Shown: positions 33,168-40,263 of the stretch, piece by piece | Position numbering within the stretch: the first letter of the stretch is position 1 | Layout of the letters: the number at the start of each line of letters is the position of its first letter | Origin: Pseudomonas reidholzensis | GTDB taxonomy: Bacteria > Pseudomonadota > Gammaproteobacteria > Pseudomonadales > Pseudomonadaceae | Direction of reading: 5' to 3' | Assembly: GCF_900536025.1 (NCBI RefSeq) | Contig: NZ_UNOZ01000015.1 | Span: 1 to 40,263, forward strand | DNA: 40,263 bases | Made by a program: the position numbers and the translations under genes | The notes under the pieces: generated by a model | The model's database searches: none | The model's input: the letters and a program-made list of their open reading frames with translations, nothing else | What the model was told of the DNA's origin: nothing

Positions 33168-34007
33168 ATGAGCAAGACCGCCTACGTCCCGCCCAAGGTG
33201 TGGCGCAACGACGCCGCCTCCGGCGGCCAGTTCGCCAGCATCAACCGCCCTGTCGCCGGGCCTACCCATGACAAGGACCTGCCCGTCGGCAAGCAACCGC
33301 TGCAGCTGTATTCCCTGGCAACGCCCAACGGCGTCAAGGCGACCATCCTGCTTGAGGAGCTGCTGGCCCTGGGGCACATCGGCGCCGAATACGACGCCTG
33401 GCTGATCCGCATCGGCGAGGGCGAGCAGTTTTCCAGCGGCTTCGTCGAGGTCAACCCCAACTCGAAGATCCCCGCCCTGCTCGACCGCAGTGTCGAGCCG
33501 GCGATCCGGGTGTTCGAGTCTGGCTCGATCCTGCTGTATCTGGCGGAGAAGTTCGGTGCATTCCTGCCCAAGGCTGCGCACGCACGCACCGAAACCCTCA
33601 ACTGGCTGTTCTGGCAGATGGGCGCGGCGCCGTACCTGGGGGGCGGCTTCGGCCACTTCTATGCGTATGCGCCGGAGAAGATCGAGTACGCGATCAACCG
33701 CTTCAGCATGGAAGCCAAGCGTCAGCTGGATGTGCTCGAGCGGCGCCTGGCCGAGAGCCGCTACCTGGCAGGGGATGACTACAGCATCGCCGACATCGCC
33801 GTGTGGCCCTGGTATGGCCAACTGGTGCGCGGCAACCTGTACGACGCCGCCGAGTTCCTCGCCGTGGAGGAATACCCCCACGTGCAGCGCTGGGCCGAAG
33901 AAATCGCCCAGCGGCCAGCCGTGCAGCGCGGCACCCGGGTCAACCGTACCTGGGGCGATGAGCCGACGCAGGTACCGGAGCGCCATAGCGCGGCGGACCT
34001 GGAGTAA
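33168..34007 (+). CDS. yghU: Glutathione-dependent disulfide-bond oxidoreductase (YghU-like GST)
   Basis: A 279-residue protein of the nu-class glutathione transferases. After a 45-residue lead (YVPPKVWRNDAASGGQFASI, typical of YghU) comes the thioredoxin-fold domain (LYSLATPNGVKATILLEELL, NPNSKIPALLDR, FESGSILLYLAEKFG) and an all-helical C-terminal domain (YLAGDDYSIADIAVWPWYGQ). The Thr-Asn-Gly of ATPNG replaces a catalytic Cys/Ser/Tyr, as in YghU and YfcG, which reduce disulfides with two glutathiones. Single gene, convergent with betT. Confidence 0.92.
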   Translation: MSKTAYVPPKVWRNDAASGGQFASINRPVAGPTHDKDLPVGKQPLQLYSLATPNGVKATILLEELLALGHIGAEYDAWLIRIGEGEQFSSGFVEVNPNSKIPALLDRSVEPAIRVFESGSILLYLAEKFGAFLPKAAHARTETLNWLFWQMGAAPYLGGGFGHFYAYAPEKIEYAINRFSMEAKRQLDVLERRLAESRYLAGDDYSIADIAVWPWYGQLVRGNLYDAAEFLAVEEYPHVQRWAEEIAQRPAVQRGTRVNRTWGDEPTQVPERHSAADLE

Positions 34008-34013
34008 ACCCGC

Positions 34014-34042
34014 GGGGGTACCTGCTATGTGCAGATACCCCC
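34014..34042. terminator. Bidirectional terminator between yghU and betT
   Basis: GGGGGTACCTGC (34014-34025) and GCAGATACCCCC (34031-34042) form a 12-bp stem with one mismatch and a 5-nt loop, between the stops of convergent genes. On the minus strand a GGTTTA run follows; the plus side lacks a T-run. Confidence 0.75.
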
Positions 34043-34048
34043 GGCACT

Positions 34049-36019
34049 TCACCCCACCAGATGAAGAAAATGCATGTGCCGCTCGAAGTGGTCGAGGATA
34101 TCGCCGATCACCTCGTCTTTTGACCAGCCCATCACGTCATGGTCCTGGCCGCCTTCACGCAGGTGCACTTCAGCCCGGAAATACTTGCGCTCCTCACCTG
34201 TCGTATCGCTCATCACGAAACTGGGCATGGCGTAGGCCTGGGGCTTGATCTGATAGACGAAGGGGTCGTCGCTGGGCCCCACCTTGAGCGTCACGCTGCC
34301 CTCCTCGCCTTCCTCCACGCTGCACTCGTAACCCTGCCGGCGCCATTCCTCGCTCACCGAATGGCAGGCGGGCAGGCCCACTTCACTGATGAAGCGCTGC
34401 ACATGCGTGCGCCGCGGGAACATCGCCAGGGTCCGCAGGCGGCGCTGCCAGTTGCCAGCGCCCCGCGAGGCGGTGGGCGAGATGGCCAAGGCCTGATGGC
34501 GCAGGCCGCGCTTGGTGGCGTCCAGCTTGAGCGCCTTGAGCAGCCCGCGCATGCTGCACAGCAAGGCGATGGTGAACGGCAGTGCGCTGGCGATGGTGGC
34601 GGTCTGCAGGGCCTTGAGGCCGTCGGCCAGCAGCAGTGCGATGGCCACCAGGCCCATGCTCGACGCCCAGAAGATGCGTTGGCGGATCGGCGTGTTCTCC
34701 TGCCCGCCGGAGGCGAGCATGTCGACCACCATCGCGCCGGAGTCGGCCGAGGTCACGAAGAACACCACCACCATCACCACCGCCAGGGTGCTGATGGCCG
34801 TGCTGAACGGGAAGTGCTCGAGAAACGCGAACAGCGCCAGCGAGGTGTCCTGGTCCACCGCCTGGGCCAGGTCGCGCAAGCCCTGGTCGAGGATCATGTG
34901 GATCGCGGTGTTGCCGAACACGGTCATCCACAGCAGGGTAAACGCGGTCGGCACCAGCAGCACGCCCATGACGAACTCGCGGATCGTCCGGCCGCGGGAA
35001 ATCCGCGCGATGAACAGCCCCACGAAAGGCGACCAGGCCAGCCACCAGCCCCAGTAGAACAAAGTCCAGCCGCCAATCCAGTCGGTGGGCTGATACGCGT
35101 AGAGATTCAGTGTGCGGCTGACGATTTCGCTGAGGTAGCCGCCGGTGTTCTGTACGAAGGTCTGCAGGATGAGCACGGTCGGCCCCAGCAGCACCACCAT
35201 CAACAGCAGCAAGACGGCCAGGCCGAGGTTGAGTTCGGAGAGCCGGCGGATGCCCTTGTCCAGGCCCGAGACCACCGACAGCGTGGCGAGCAAGGTGGTG
35301 CCGATGATCAAGCCGATCTGCACCGGGGTCGACACCGGTACACCGAACAGCGCATTCAGCCCGGTGTTGATCTGCGACACGCCAAAACCGAGCGAGGTGG
35401 CCACGCCAAACACCGTGCCGATGATCGCGAAGATGTCTACCGCATGGCCGATCGGCCCGTAGATGCGTTCGCCAATCAACGGGTACAACGCTGAACGCAA
35501 GGTCAGCGGCAGGCCGTGGCGATAACTGAAGTAGGCCAGGATCAGCGCGACGATGGCGTAGATCGCCCAGGCATGCAGGCCCCAGTGAAAGAAGGTGATG
35601 CGCATCGCCTCGCCGGCCGCCAGCACCGTCCCGCCTTCGCCGAGCGGTGGCTTGAGAAAGTGCATCACCGGCTCGGCGACACCGAAGAACATCAGGCCGA
35701 TGCCCATGCCGGCAGAGAACAGCATGGCGAACCAGGTGGTGCTGCTGTAGTCCGGCGTGCTGTGGTCGGGGCCGAGCTTGATGTCGCCGTAGCGGCTGAT
35801 GCCGAGGAACACCACGGTGCCGAGGATGATCGCCACGGCGAGGATATAGAACCAGCTGACGTTGCCGATGATCCAGCCCTGGACCTCGGCGAACAGGTTT
35901 TGCGCGTGCGACTGGAACACACTGGCGTAGATCACCAGCAGCAACAGGAGGACGGCGGAAATCCAGAAAACAGGCGGGTTGATGCTGCTGTGCTGCTCAG
36001 GGGGTGACGAATGGGACAT
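34049..36019 (-). CDS. betT: BCCT-family transporter, BetT-like choline carrier
   Basis: A 656-residue secondary transporter with 12 membrane segments between about 15 and 510 and a cytoplasmic C-terminal tail of about 150 residues. Family marks: GMGIGLMFFGVAEPVMHF, the tryptophan-rich FYWGWWLAWSPFVGLFIARI followed by SRGRTIREFV, and VVFFVTSADSGAMVVDML. BetT carriers with long tails are osmotically tuned choline importers; a carnitine or betaine substrate is possible. ATG 36017-36019 is chosen for GGAG eight bases upstream rather than the ATG at 36049. No betIBA genes are adjacent. Confidence 0.9.
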   Translation of the reverse strand: MSHSSPPEQHSSINPPVFWISAVLLLLLVIYASVFQSHAQNLFAEVQGWIIGNVSWFYILAVAIILGTVVFLGISRYGDIKLGPDHSTPDYSSTTWFAMLFSAGMGIGLMFFGVAEPVMHFLKPPLGEGGTVLAAGEAMRITFFHWGLHAWAIYAIVALILAYFSYRHGLPLTLRSALYPLIGERIYGPIGHAVDIFAIIGTVFGVATSLGFGVSQINTGLNALFGVPVSTPVQIGLIIGTTLLATLSVVSGLDKGIRRLSELNLGLAVLLLLMVVLLGPTVLILQTFVQNTGGYLSEIVSRTLNLYAYQPTDWIGGWTLFYWGWWLAWSPFVGLFIARISRGRTIREFVMGVLLVPTAFTLLWMTVFGNTAIHMILDQGLRDLAQAVDQDTSLALFAFLEHFPFSTAISTLAVVMVVVFFVTSADSGAMVVDMLASGGQENTPIRQRIFWASSMGLVAIALLLADGLKALQTATIASALPFTIALLCSMRGLLKALKLDATKRGLRHQALAISPTASRGAGNWQRRLRTLAMFPRRTHVQRFISEVGLPACHSVSEEWRRQGYECSVEEGEEGSVTLKVGPSDDPFVYQIKPQAYAMPSFVMSDTTGEERKYFRAEVHLREGGQDHDVMGWSKDEVIGDILDHFERHMHFLHLVG

Positions 36020-36073
36020 GCGAAAATAGCTCCGATCGGCGTCATGCATGGATCTGCCCCGGGAGACGGGGAT

Positions 36074-36089
36074 GGCCAGTTTTCTGGCC
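36074..36089. repeat. Short perfect hairpin in the betT-amidase region
   Basis: GGCCAG-TTTT-CTGGCC is a perfect 6-bp inverted repeat upstream of the betT gene. It may be an operator or a chance hairpin. Confidence 0.35.
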
Positions 36090-36195
36090 GGTAACCAGAC
36101 TGCGACCCGTCAGTCGCGCCCCGTGTTCCCGCGCCAACGTGCCGTCCTGCAACAAACCATTTCAACGCTGCAAGCCTGCCCCGGCATAGGCTTCT

Positions 36196-36204
36196 TGCTA
36201 CACT
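36196..36204 (+). promoter_or_regulatory. Extended -10 promoter element before the amidase gene
   Basis: TGCTACACT fits an extended -10 (TGnTAnnnT) of a sigma-70 promoter, about 40 bases before the amidase ATG at 36243. No good -35 lies at 17 bp, which extended -10 promoters tolerate. Confidence 0.4.
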
Positions 36205-36242
36205 CGCGGCCATGATTTTCCACCTGCACAGTTGGTGACAGC

Positions 36243-37946
36243 ATGATCGAGGTAACCGAGGTTTCCATTGCCGAGCTGCGCGACGCGCTCCAGACCGGCC
36301 GCACGACGGCGGTCGAGCTGGTCAAGGCCTACCTGGCCCGCATCGACGCCTATGATGGAGCCGACACTGCCACTGCCCTCAACGCCGTAGTGGTGCGCAA
36401 TCCTGAGGCCCTCAAGGAGGCCGAGGCCTCCGACGCCCGTCGCGCGCGTGGCGCCAGCCTCGGCCCGCTGGACGGCATCCCCTACACGGCCAAGGACAGC
36501 TACCTGGTCAAGGGCCTGACCGCCGCGTCCGGCAGCCCGGCCTTCGCCAAGCTGGTTGCCCAGCGCGACGCCTTCACCATCGAGCGCCTGCGCGCCGCCG
36601 GTGCGGTGTGCCTGGGCAAGACCAACATGCCGCCCATGGCCAACGGTGGCATGCAGCGCGGCGTCTATGGCCGCGCCGAAAGCCCGTACAACGCCGCTTA
36701 CCTGACCGCGCCGTTCGCCTCCGGCTCGTCCAACGGTGCCGGTACCGCCACCGCAGCGAGCTTCTGCGCCTTTGGCGTGGCCGAAGAGACCTGGTCCAGC
36801 GGCCGTGGCCCGGCCTCCAACAATGGCCTGTGCGCCTACACCCCGTCGCGGGGGGTGATCTCGGTGCGCGGCAACTGGCCGCTGACGCCGACCATGGACG
36901 TGGTGGTGCCGTACGCACGGACCATGCACGACCTGCTGGAAATCCTCGACGTGGTGGTCGCCGATGACGCCGACACACGTGGCGACCTCTGGCGCCTGCA
37001 ACCGTGGGTACCGATCCCCGCGGCATCGACCGTGCGCCCGGCCTGCTACCTTGACCTGGCGCTGGATGCCAGTTCGCTGAAGGGCAAGCGTTTCGGCGTG
37101 CCGCGCATGTACATCAATGCCGACGACCTCGCCGGCACGTCGGAAAAACCGGGTATCGGCGGCCCCACCGGCCAACGCATCAACACCCGTGCAAGCGTCA
37201 TCGACCTGTGGCAGCAGGCACGTCAGGCGCTCGAGGCGGCAGGCGCCGAGGTGCTGGAAGTGGACTTCCCGCTGGTCTCCAATTGCGAAGGCGACCGCCC
37301 GGGCGCACCGACCGTGTACAACCGCGGCATCGTCTCCAGCGAGTTCCTCCATGACGAACTGTGGGAGCTGTCAGGCTGGGCGTTCGATGACTTCCTGCGG
37401 GCCAACGACGACCCCGCCCTCAATCGCCTGGCCGACGTCGACGGGCCGCTGATCTTCCCGCACGACCCCGGCACCCTGCCCAACCGTGAGGATGACCTCG
37501 CGGCCGGCATGGACGAGTACGTCAACATGGCCAAGCGCGGCCTGAAGACCTGGGACCAGATCGCCACCGTCGCGGACGGCCTGCGCGGCCTCGAGCAGAC
37601 GCGCAAGCTCGACCTCGAAGACTGGATGGACGACCTCGGCCTGGACGCGGTGCTGTTCCCCACCGTGGCCGATGTCGGCCCGGCGGATGCCGACGTCAAC
37701 CCGGCCTCGGCCGACATCGCCTGGAGCAATGGCGTGTGGGTGGCCAACGGCAACCTGGCGATCCGTCACCTGGGCGTACCGACCGTGACCGTCCCGATGG
37801 GTGTGATGGCCGATATCGGCATGCCGGTGGGGCTGACCTTCGCCGGTCGGGCCTACGACGACTCGGCGCTGCTGAGCTTTGCCGCCGCGTTCGAGTCGAC
37901 CGGTAAAAAACGCATGATCCCTCCGCGCACACCGGCCCTGGGCTGA
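36243..37946 (+). CDS. Amidase-signature family protein
   Basis: A 567-residue amidase. The catalytic Lys84 lies in GIPYTAKDSYLVKG, the cis-Ser in FASGSSNGAGTATA (about Ser163), and the nucleophile stretch aligns as EETWSSGRGPASNNG with Ser186 in place of the usual TGGSIRIPAS serine. So the Ser-cisSer-Lys triad is kept but the glycine loop is divergent (W-S-S for T-G-G). It would hydrolyse an unknown amide. The first 40 residues are an ordinary amidase start (SIAELRDALQTGRTTAVELV). It is followed by a strong terminator and the YheO-like regulator. Confidence 0.87.
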   Translation: MIEVTEVSIAELRDALQTGRTTAVELVKAYLARIDAYDGADTATALNAVVVRNPEALKEAEASDARRARGASLGPLDGIPYTAKDSYLVKGLTAASGSPAFAKLVAQRDAFTIERLRAAGAVCLGKTNMPPMANGGMQRGVYGRAESPYNAAYLTAPFASGSSNGAGTATAASFCAFGVAEETWSSGRGPASNNGLCAYTPSRGVISVRGNWPLTPTMDVVVPYARTMHDLLEILDVVVADDADTRGDLWRLQPWVPIPAASTVRPACYLDLALDASSLKGKRFGVPRMYINADDLAGTSEKPGIGGPTGQRINTRASVIDLWQQARQALEAAGAEVLEVDFPLVSNCEGDRPGAPTVYNRGIVSSEFLHDELWELSGWAFDDFLRANDDPALNRLADVDGPLIFPHDPGTLPNREDDLAAGMDEYVNMAKRGLKTWDQIATVADGLRGLEQTRKLDLEDWMDDLGLDAVLFPTVADVGPADADVNPASADIAWSNGVWVANGNLAIRHLGVPTVTVPMGVMADIGMPVGLTFAGRAYDDSALLSFAAAFESTGKKRMIPPRTPALG

Positions 37947-37950
37947 TCCA

Positions 37951-37994
37951 CCGGGCAGCCGCTCCTGCTCCAGCCGAGGAGCGGAGTTGCCCGG
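37951..37994 (+). terminator. Terminator-like hairpin after the amidase gene
   Basis: CCGGGCA-(g)-CCGCTCCT pairs with AGGAGCGG-(agt)-TGCCCGG, a long stem with a small internal bulge, beginning 5 bp after the stop. No T-run follows. Confidence 0.65.
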
Positions 37995-38024
37995 GCGCCC
38001 GCCTGGCATTGACGCCGGCGCGAC

Positions 38025-38063
38025 AATTCAACAGAATGTTAAAAAATGACATTCTGTTGAATT
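38025..38063. promoter_or_regulatory. Perfect 15-bp inverted repeat upstream of the YheO-like regulator
   Basis: AATTCAACAGAATGT (38025-38039) and ACATTCTGTTGAATT (38049-38063) are perfect reverse complements with a 9-nt spacer, ending 5 bases before the ATG at 38069. The AT-rich patch stands out against GC-rich flanks. It could be an operator bound by the regulator itself or an RNA hairpin masking the start; no normal ribosome site is visible between it and the ATG. Confidence 0.8.
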
Positions 38064-38068
38064 AATTC

Positions 38069-38770
38069 ATGACCGCACCCCATCTCCTGCGTGAACGCCA
38101 GTTGGTGCTCTCCACGCTCAAAGCCGCGATTGCCGCCATCGGCAGCGTCGCCGGCCGCAACATGGAAATCCTCCTGCACGACCTCGAGCAGCCCGAGCGC
38201 TCGGTGGTGGCCATCGTCAACGGCCAGCTCTCTGGCCGGGTCGTCGGCAGCCCGATCCTCGCCGCCCCCGAACAGGACCAAGGCTTCAAGGCGCTGATGC
38301 GCGCCGCGCGAAGCGATGGCTGCGCACCGGTGGTGTTGCCCGACTACCCGACCACCCTCAAGGGCCGCACCCTGCGCAGCGCCACGGCGATCCTGCGCGA
38401 CAGCGAGGGCACGCCGTTCGCCAGCCTGTGCGTGAACGTCGACAACAGCGGGCTGGACGCGGCGCTGAGCTTCCTTCAGCACCTGCAACCGCTGGGCGTC
38501 GAGCAGGTCGCCAGCGCCCCTGACGAGCCCGCTGAGATGACCGTGCTGATGGCCGAGATCATCGACAACGCCCTGCGCGCCTCCGGCCATGGCCGGATGA
38601 ACAAACAGGCCAAGGTCGAAGCCGTGCGGGTCATGCAGGAGCGTGGCCTGTTCATCGTCAAGGGTGGCGTGGAGAAAGCCGCAACGGCGCTCGGCGTCAC
38701 CCGCTTCACCGTTTACAACTACCTTGAGCAGCTGCGTGGCGAAACCGCCCCAGCCGCTCGTGATGACTGA
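38069..38770 (+). CDS. YheO/DauR-like transcriptional regulator (PAS-like plus HTH)
   Basis: A 233-residue regulator: N-terminal YheO-type PAS-like domain (about 10-125, LKAAIAAIGSVAGRNMEILL, GRTLRSATAILRDSEGTPFA) and C-terminal helix-turn-helix (about 175-225, VEKAATALGVTRFTVYNYLE). DauR of Pseudomonas, which controls D-arginine use, belongs to this family. The dehydratase gene follows 16 bp later, so the regulator probably controls it, perhaps with an amino acid as signal. Its mRNA begins with or near the inverted repeat at 38025-38063. Confidence 0.88.
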   Translation: MTAPHLLRERQLVLSTLKAAIAAIGSVAGRNMEILLHDLEQPERSVVAIVNGQLSGRVVGSPILAAPEQDQGFKALMRAARSDGCAPVVLPDYPTTLKGRTLRSATAILRDSEGTPFASLCVNVDNSGLDAALSFLQHLQPLGVEQVASAPDEPAEMTVLMAEIIDNALRASGHGRMNKQAKVEAVRVMQERGLFIVKGGVEKAATALGVTRFTVYNYLEQLRGETAPAARDD

Positions 38771-38786
38771 CTTCGCGGAGCCCGCC

Positions 38787-39716
38787 ATGCCCTTGCATAT
38801 CCACACCCCGCTGATCGAATCGCGCCCACTGTCGGTGGCTGCCGGCCGCTCGATCTGGCTCAAGCTCGATGCCCTGCAGCCCTGCGGCTCGTTCAAGTTG
38901 CGCGGGGTCGGCCACGCATGCGAGGTGCACCATGCCCGCGGCGCCCGGCATTTCGTGTCGTCGTCGGGCGGCAACGCCGGGCTCGCCGTGGCCTATGCCG
39001 GGCGTTGCCTCGGCGTGCGGGTCACCGTAGTGGTGCCGCAGACCACCACCGAGCGGGCCAAGCAGCTGCTGCGCCTGGAAGACGCAGAAGTGGTGGTGCA
39101 CGGCGCCTCCTGGCAGGAGGCCAACGAACTGGCGCAGACCTTGGTCGGGCCGGACGATGCGTTCATCCATCCATTCGATGACCCGCTGCTGTGGGCTGGC
39201 CATGCCAGCATGATCGACGAAGTGGCCCAGGCTGGGGTCAAGCCGGATGCGGTGGTGCTGTCGGTGGGCGGTGGCGGCCTGCTCAGTGGTGTGGTCGAGG
39301 GCCTCAAACGCAATGGCTGGGGGGATGTACCGGTGCTGGCGGTGGAAACCGAGGGCGCCGCGTCGCTGCATGCCGCCTCCCTGGCGGGGCATACGGTGGA
39401 GCTGGAGCGCCTGGCGTCGGTGGCCACTTCGCTGGGGGCCAAGCGTGTGGCCGAACGGGCGATGGCGTGCTTGCGCACCCACCCGGTGCAGAGCCATCTG
39501 GTCAGTGACCGGCAGGCGCTGGAGGCGTGTGAACGCTTCCTGCTGGATCATCGCCTGCTGGTAGAGCCGGCGTGTGGGGCGGCGCTGGCCTTGGCGTACC
39601 AGGCCGAGGCGTTGACCCGATACAGCACTGTACTGGTAGTGGTGTGCGGGGGAGCGACGGCTACGCTGGAGCAGATCCAGGCATGGCTTGGCGCGCTCGA
39701 CGGGGTATCTGAGTAA
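38787..39716 (+). CDS. PLP-dependent serine/threonine dehydratase family protein
   Basis: A 309-residue fold-type II PLP enzyme. Lys37 in CGSFKLRG binds PLP, SSSGGNAGLAVAYAGR holds the substrate loop, and SVGGGGLLSGVVEG the phosphate loop. It resembles the short, ACT-less L-serine/threonine deaminases that release pyruvate or 2-oxobutyrate and ammonia. ATG 38787 is preferred for GGAG six bases upstream; an ATG at 38763 overlapping the regulator is possible. It forms an operon with the YheO-like gene. Substrate stereochemistry (L or D) cannot be told from sequence. Confidence 0.88.
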   Translation: MPLHIHTPLIESRPLSVAAGRSIWLKLDALQPCGSFKLRGVGHACEVHHARGARHFVSSSGGNAGLAVAYAGRCLGVRVTVVVPQTTTERAKQLLRLEDAEVVVHGASWQEANELAQTLVGPDDAFIHPFDDPLLWAGHASMIDEVAQAGVKPDAVVLSVGGGGLLSGVVEGLKRNGWGDVPVLAVETEGAASLHAASLAGHTVELERLASVATSLGAKRVAERAMACLRTHPVQSHLVSDRQALEACERFLLDHRLLVEPACGAALALAYQAEALTRYSTVLVVVCGGATATLEQIQAWLGALDGVSE

Positions 39717-39746
39717 GTTCAGGTTGGGCGTAACGGGGTTTGGGCT

Positions 39747-39939
39747 GGGCTGGCCTTATCTTCGATAGTGACATCGGTGGTGGATAGTCGGGCCTCATCG
39801 CGGGCAAGCCCGCTCCTACAAGGACCACGCCGCCCTCCGGCTATGGAACACCTGTAGGAGCGGGCTTGCCCGCGATGGGGCCGGAACTGCCAATGCAAAT
39901 TCTGGCGCTGACGCGCTGTACCGCCCTTATAAACCCGCG
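39747..39939 (+). repeat. Repeat block A, right copy (contains a REP pair)
   Basis: The plus strand here matches the minus strand of 98-263: GGGCTGGCCTTATCTTCGAT, two facing REP palindromes (about 39794-39820 and 39852-39883), then ATTCTGGCGCTG and CGCTGTACCGCCCTTATAAA with CCCGCG. It differs mainly by a longer spacer between the REPs. No gene follows it here, unlike the left copy. Confidence 0.8.
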
Positions 39940-39967
39940 AGAGCGAAGCGATTCGCCAGCCGTTGCC

Positions 39968-40019
39968 CTGGCCCTTGATCTGGCCGTTGATCTTGATCTG
40001 GCTTGTGATCTTGATCTAC
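39968..40019. repeat. Short degenerate tandem repeat (TTGATCTGGC/TTGATC units)
   Basis: Between blocks A and B, CTTGATCTGGC-type units recur four to five times with small changes (CTTGATCTGGCCG, TTGATCTTGATCTGGCT, GTGATCTTGATCTAC). It may vary in length between strains. It is absent from the left end, where 264-282 holds a different short spacer. Confidence 0.7.
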
Positions 40020-40020
40020 T

Positions 40021-40251
40021 GCGACTTCAGGAGGCCGAACGGAGGTCTTGCGAAGCGAGGTGACGGCCAGGAAGGCCGGCAAGGGCTGCGGGCCAGGAAG
40101 GCCCGTACAGCCCGGTCCTCGCGGGAGCAAGACCGGAGTGAGGGAACCCGTAGCGCAGCGAAGGGCCGTATGTAGGAGCAAGCGGTTTTTGGTTACTTTT
40201 TTCCACGAAAAAAACTGACCCGCCGTACGGGCGGAAGGGGCCATACGCGCC
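40021..40251 (+). repeat. Repeat B, right copy: structured 231-bp intergenic element
   Basis: Direct-orientation copy of 283-514. The first stem is kept as GGCC 40065-40068 with 40074-40077 although its loop changed from six bases to five (atggat to aggaa), and the poly-T/poly-A stem and CCGCC/GGCGG stem are kept with changes (the C/G loop reads GTACG here, GTAAG at the left). Conservation of pairing over loop sequence suggests selection on a folded form. No coding function is supported. Confidence 0.8.
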
Positions 40252-40263
40252 ACCCCAGCCAAC

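Overview
The window looks like a chromosomal stretch of a Pseudomonas of the putida/fluorescens type. The reasons are high GC with C/G-ending codons, many ATGA gene overlaps, intergenic REP palindromes of the 'CGCGGGnAAnCCCGCTCC' type typical of that group, and gene families common there (BetT-type BCCT carrier, YghU, a RibBA paralogue, PotABCD-like transporter, Tle1-type effector). This is an inference from content; there is no rRNA or tRNA to confirm it.

Layout. (1) 1-520: start of a truncated unknown ORF, a REP-containing block (A) and a highly structured 232-bp repeat (B). (2) 581-14189: a complete N-methylglutamate (NMG) pathway for methylamine oxidation. Leftward are gmaS, mgsA, mgsB, mgsC and an Amt transporter. 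Rightward are an XRE-cupin regulator, then purU, folD, mgdA, mgdB, mgdC and mgdD. Methylammonium imported by Amt would be joined to glutamate by GmaS, transferred by MgsABC to give N-methylglutamate, and oxidised by MgdABCD to glutamate plus methylene-tetrahydrofolate. FolD and PurU then turn the C1 unit into formate and free THF. (3) 14190-18803: REP element, LysR regulator, divergent exported alpha/beta hydrolase, pirin, DUF1330 protein, and a RibBA paralogue. (4) 18893-22950: a leftward four-gene overlapping cassette with a Tle1-type (DUF2235) phospholipase effector between three near-copies of a secreted DUF3304 protein, probably immunity proteins. (5) 23380-27303: a polyamine-type ABC transporter (binding protein, two permeases, ATPase). 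(6) 27439-32875, leftward: a stressosome-like signalling operon (RsbR, RsbS, RsbT, an ATPase-PP2C fusion, a soluble histidine kinase, and a receiver-PAS-kinase-receiver hybrid). (7) 33168-39716: YghU, BetT, an amidase-signature protein, a YheO/DauR-like regulator and a PLP-dependent serine/threonine dehydratase. (8) 39717-40263: block A again, in inverted orientation, and repeat B again, in direct orientation.

The points most worth a second look are the two-ended A/B repeat arrangement and the evident RNA-like folding of B, the mosaic three-copy immunity cassette around Tle1, the stressosome coupled to two-component proteins without any sigma factor, the shared candidate operator of the methylamine regulator, and a perfect 15-bp inverted repeat just upstream of the YheO-like gene. 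All calls rest on reading the sequence and on remembered family features; no database search was run.
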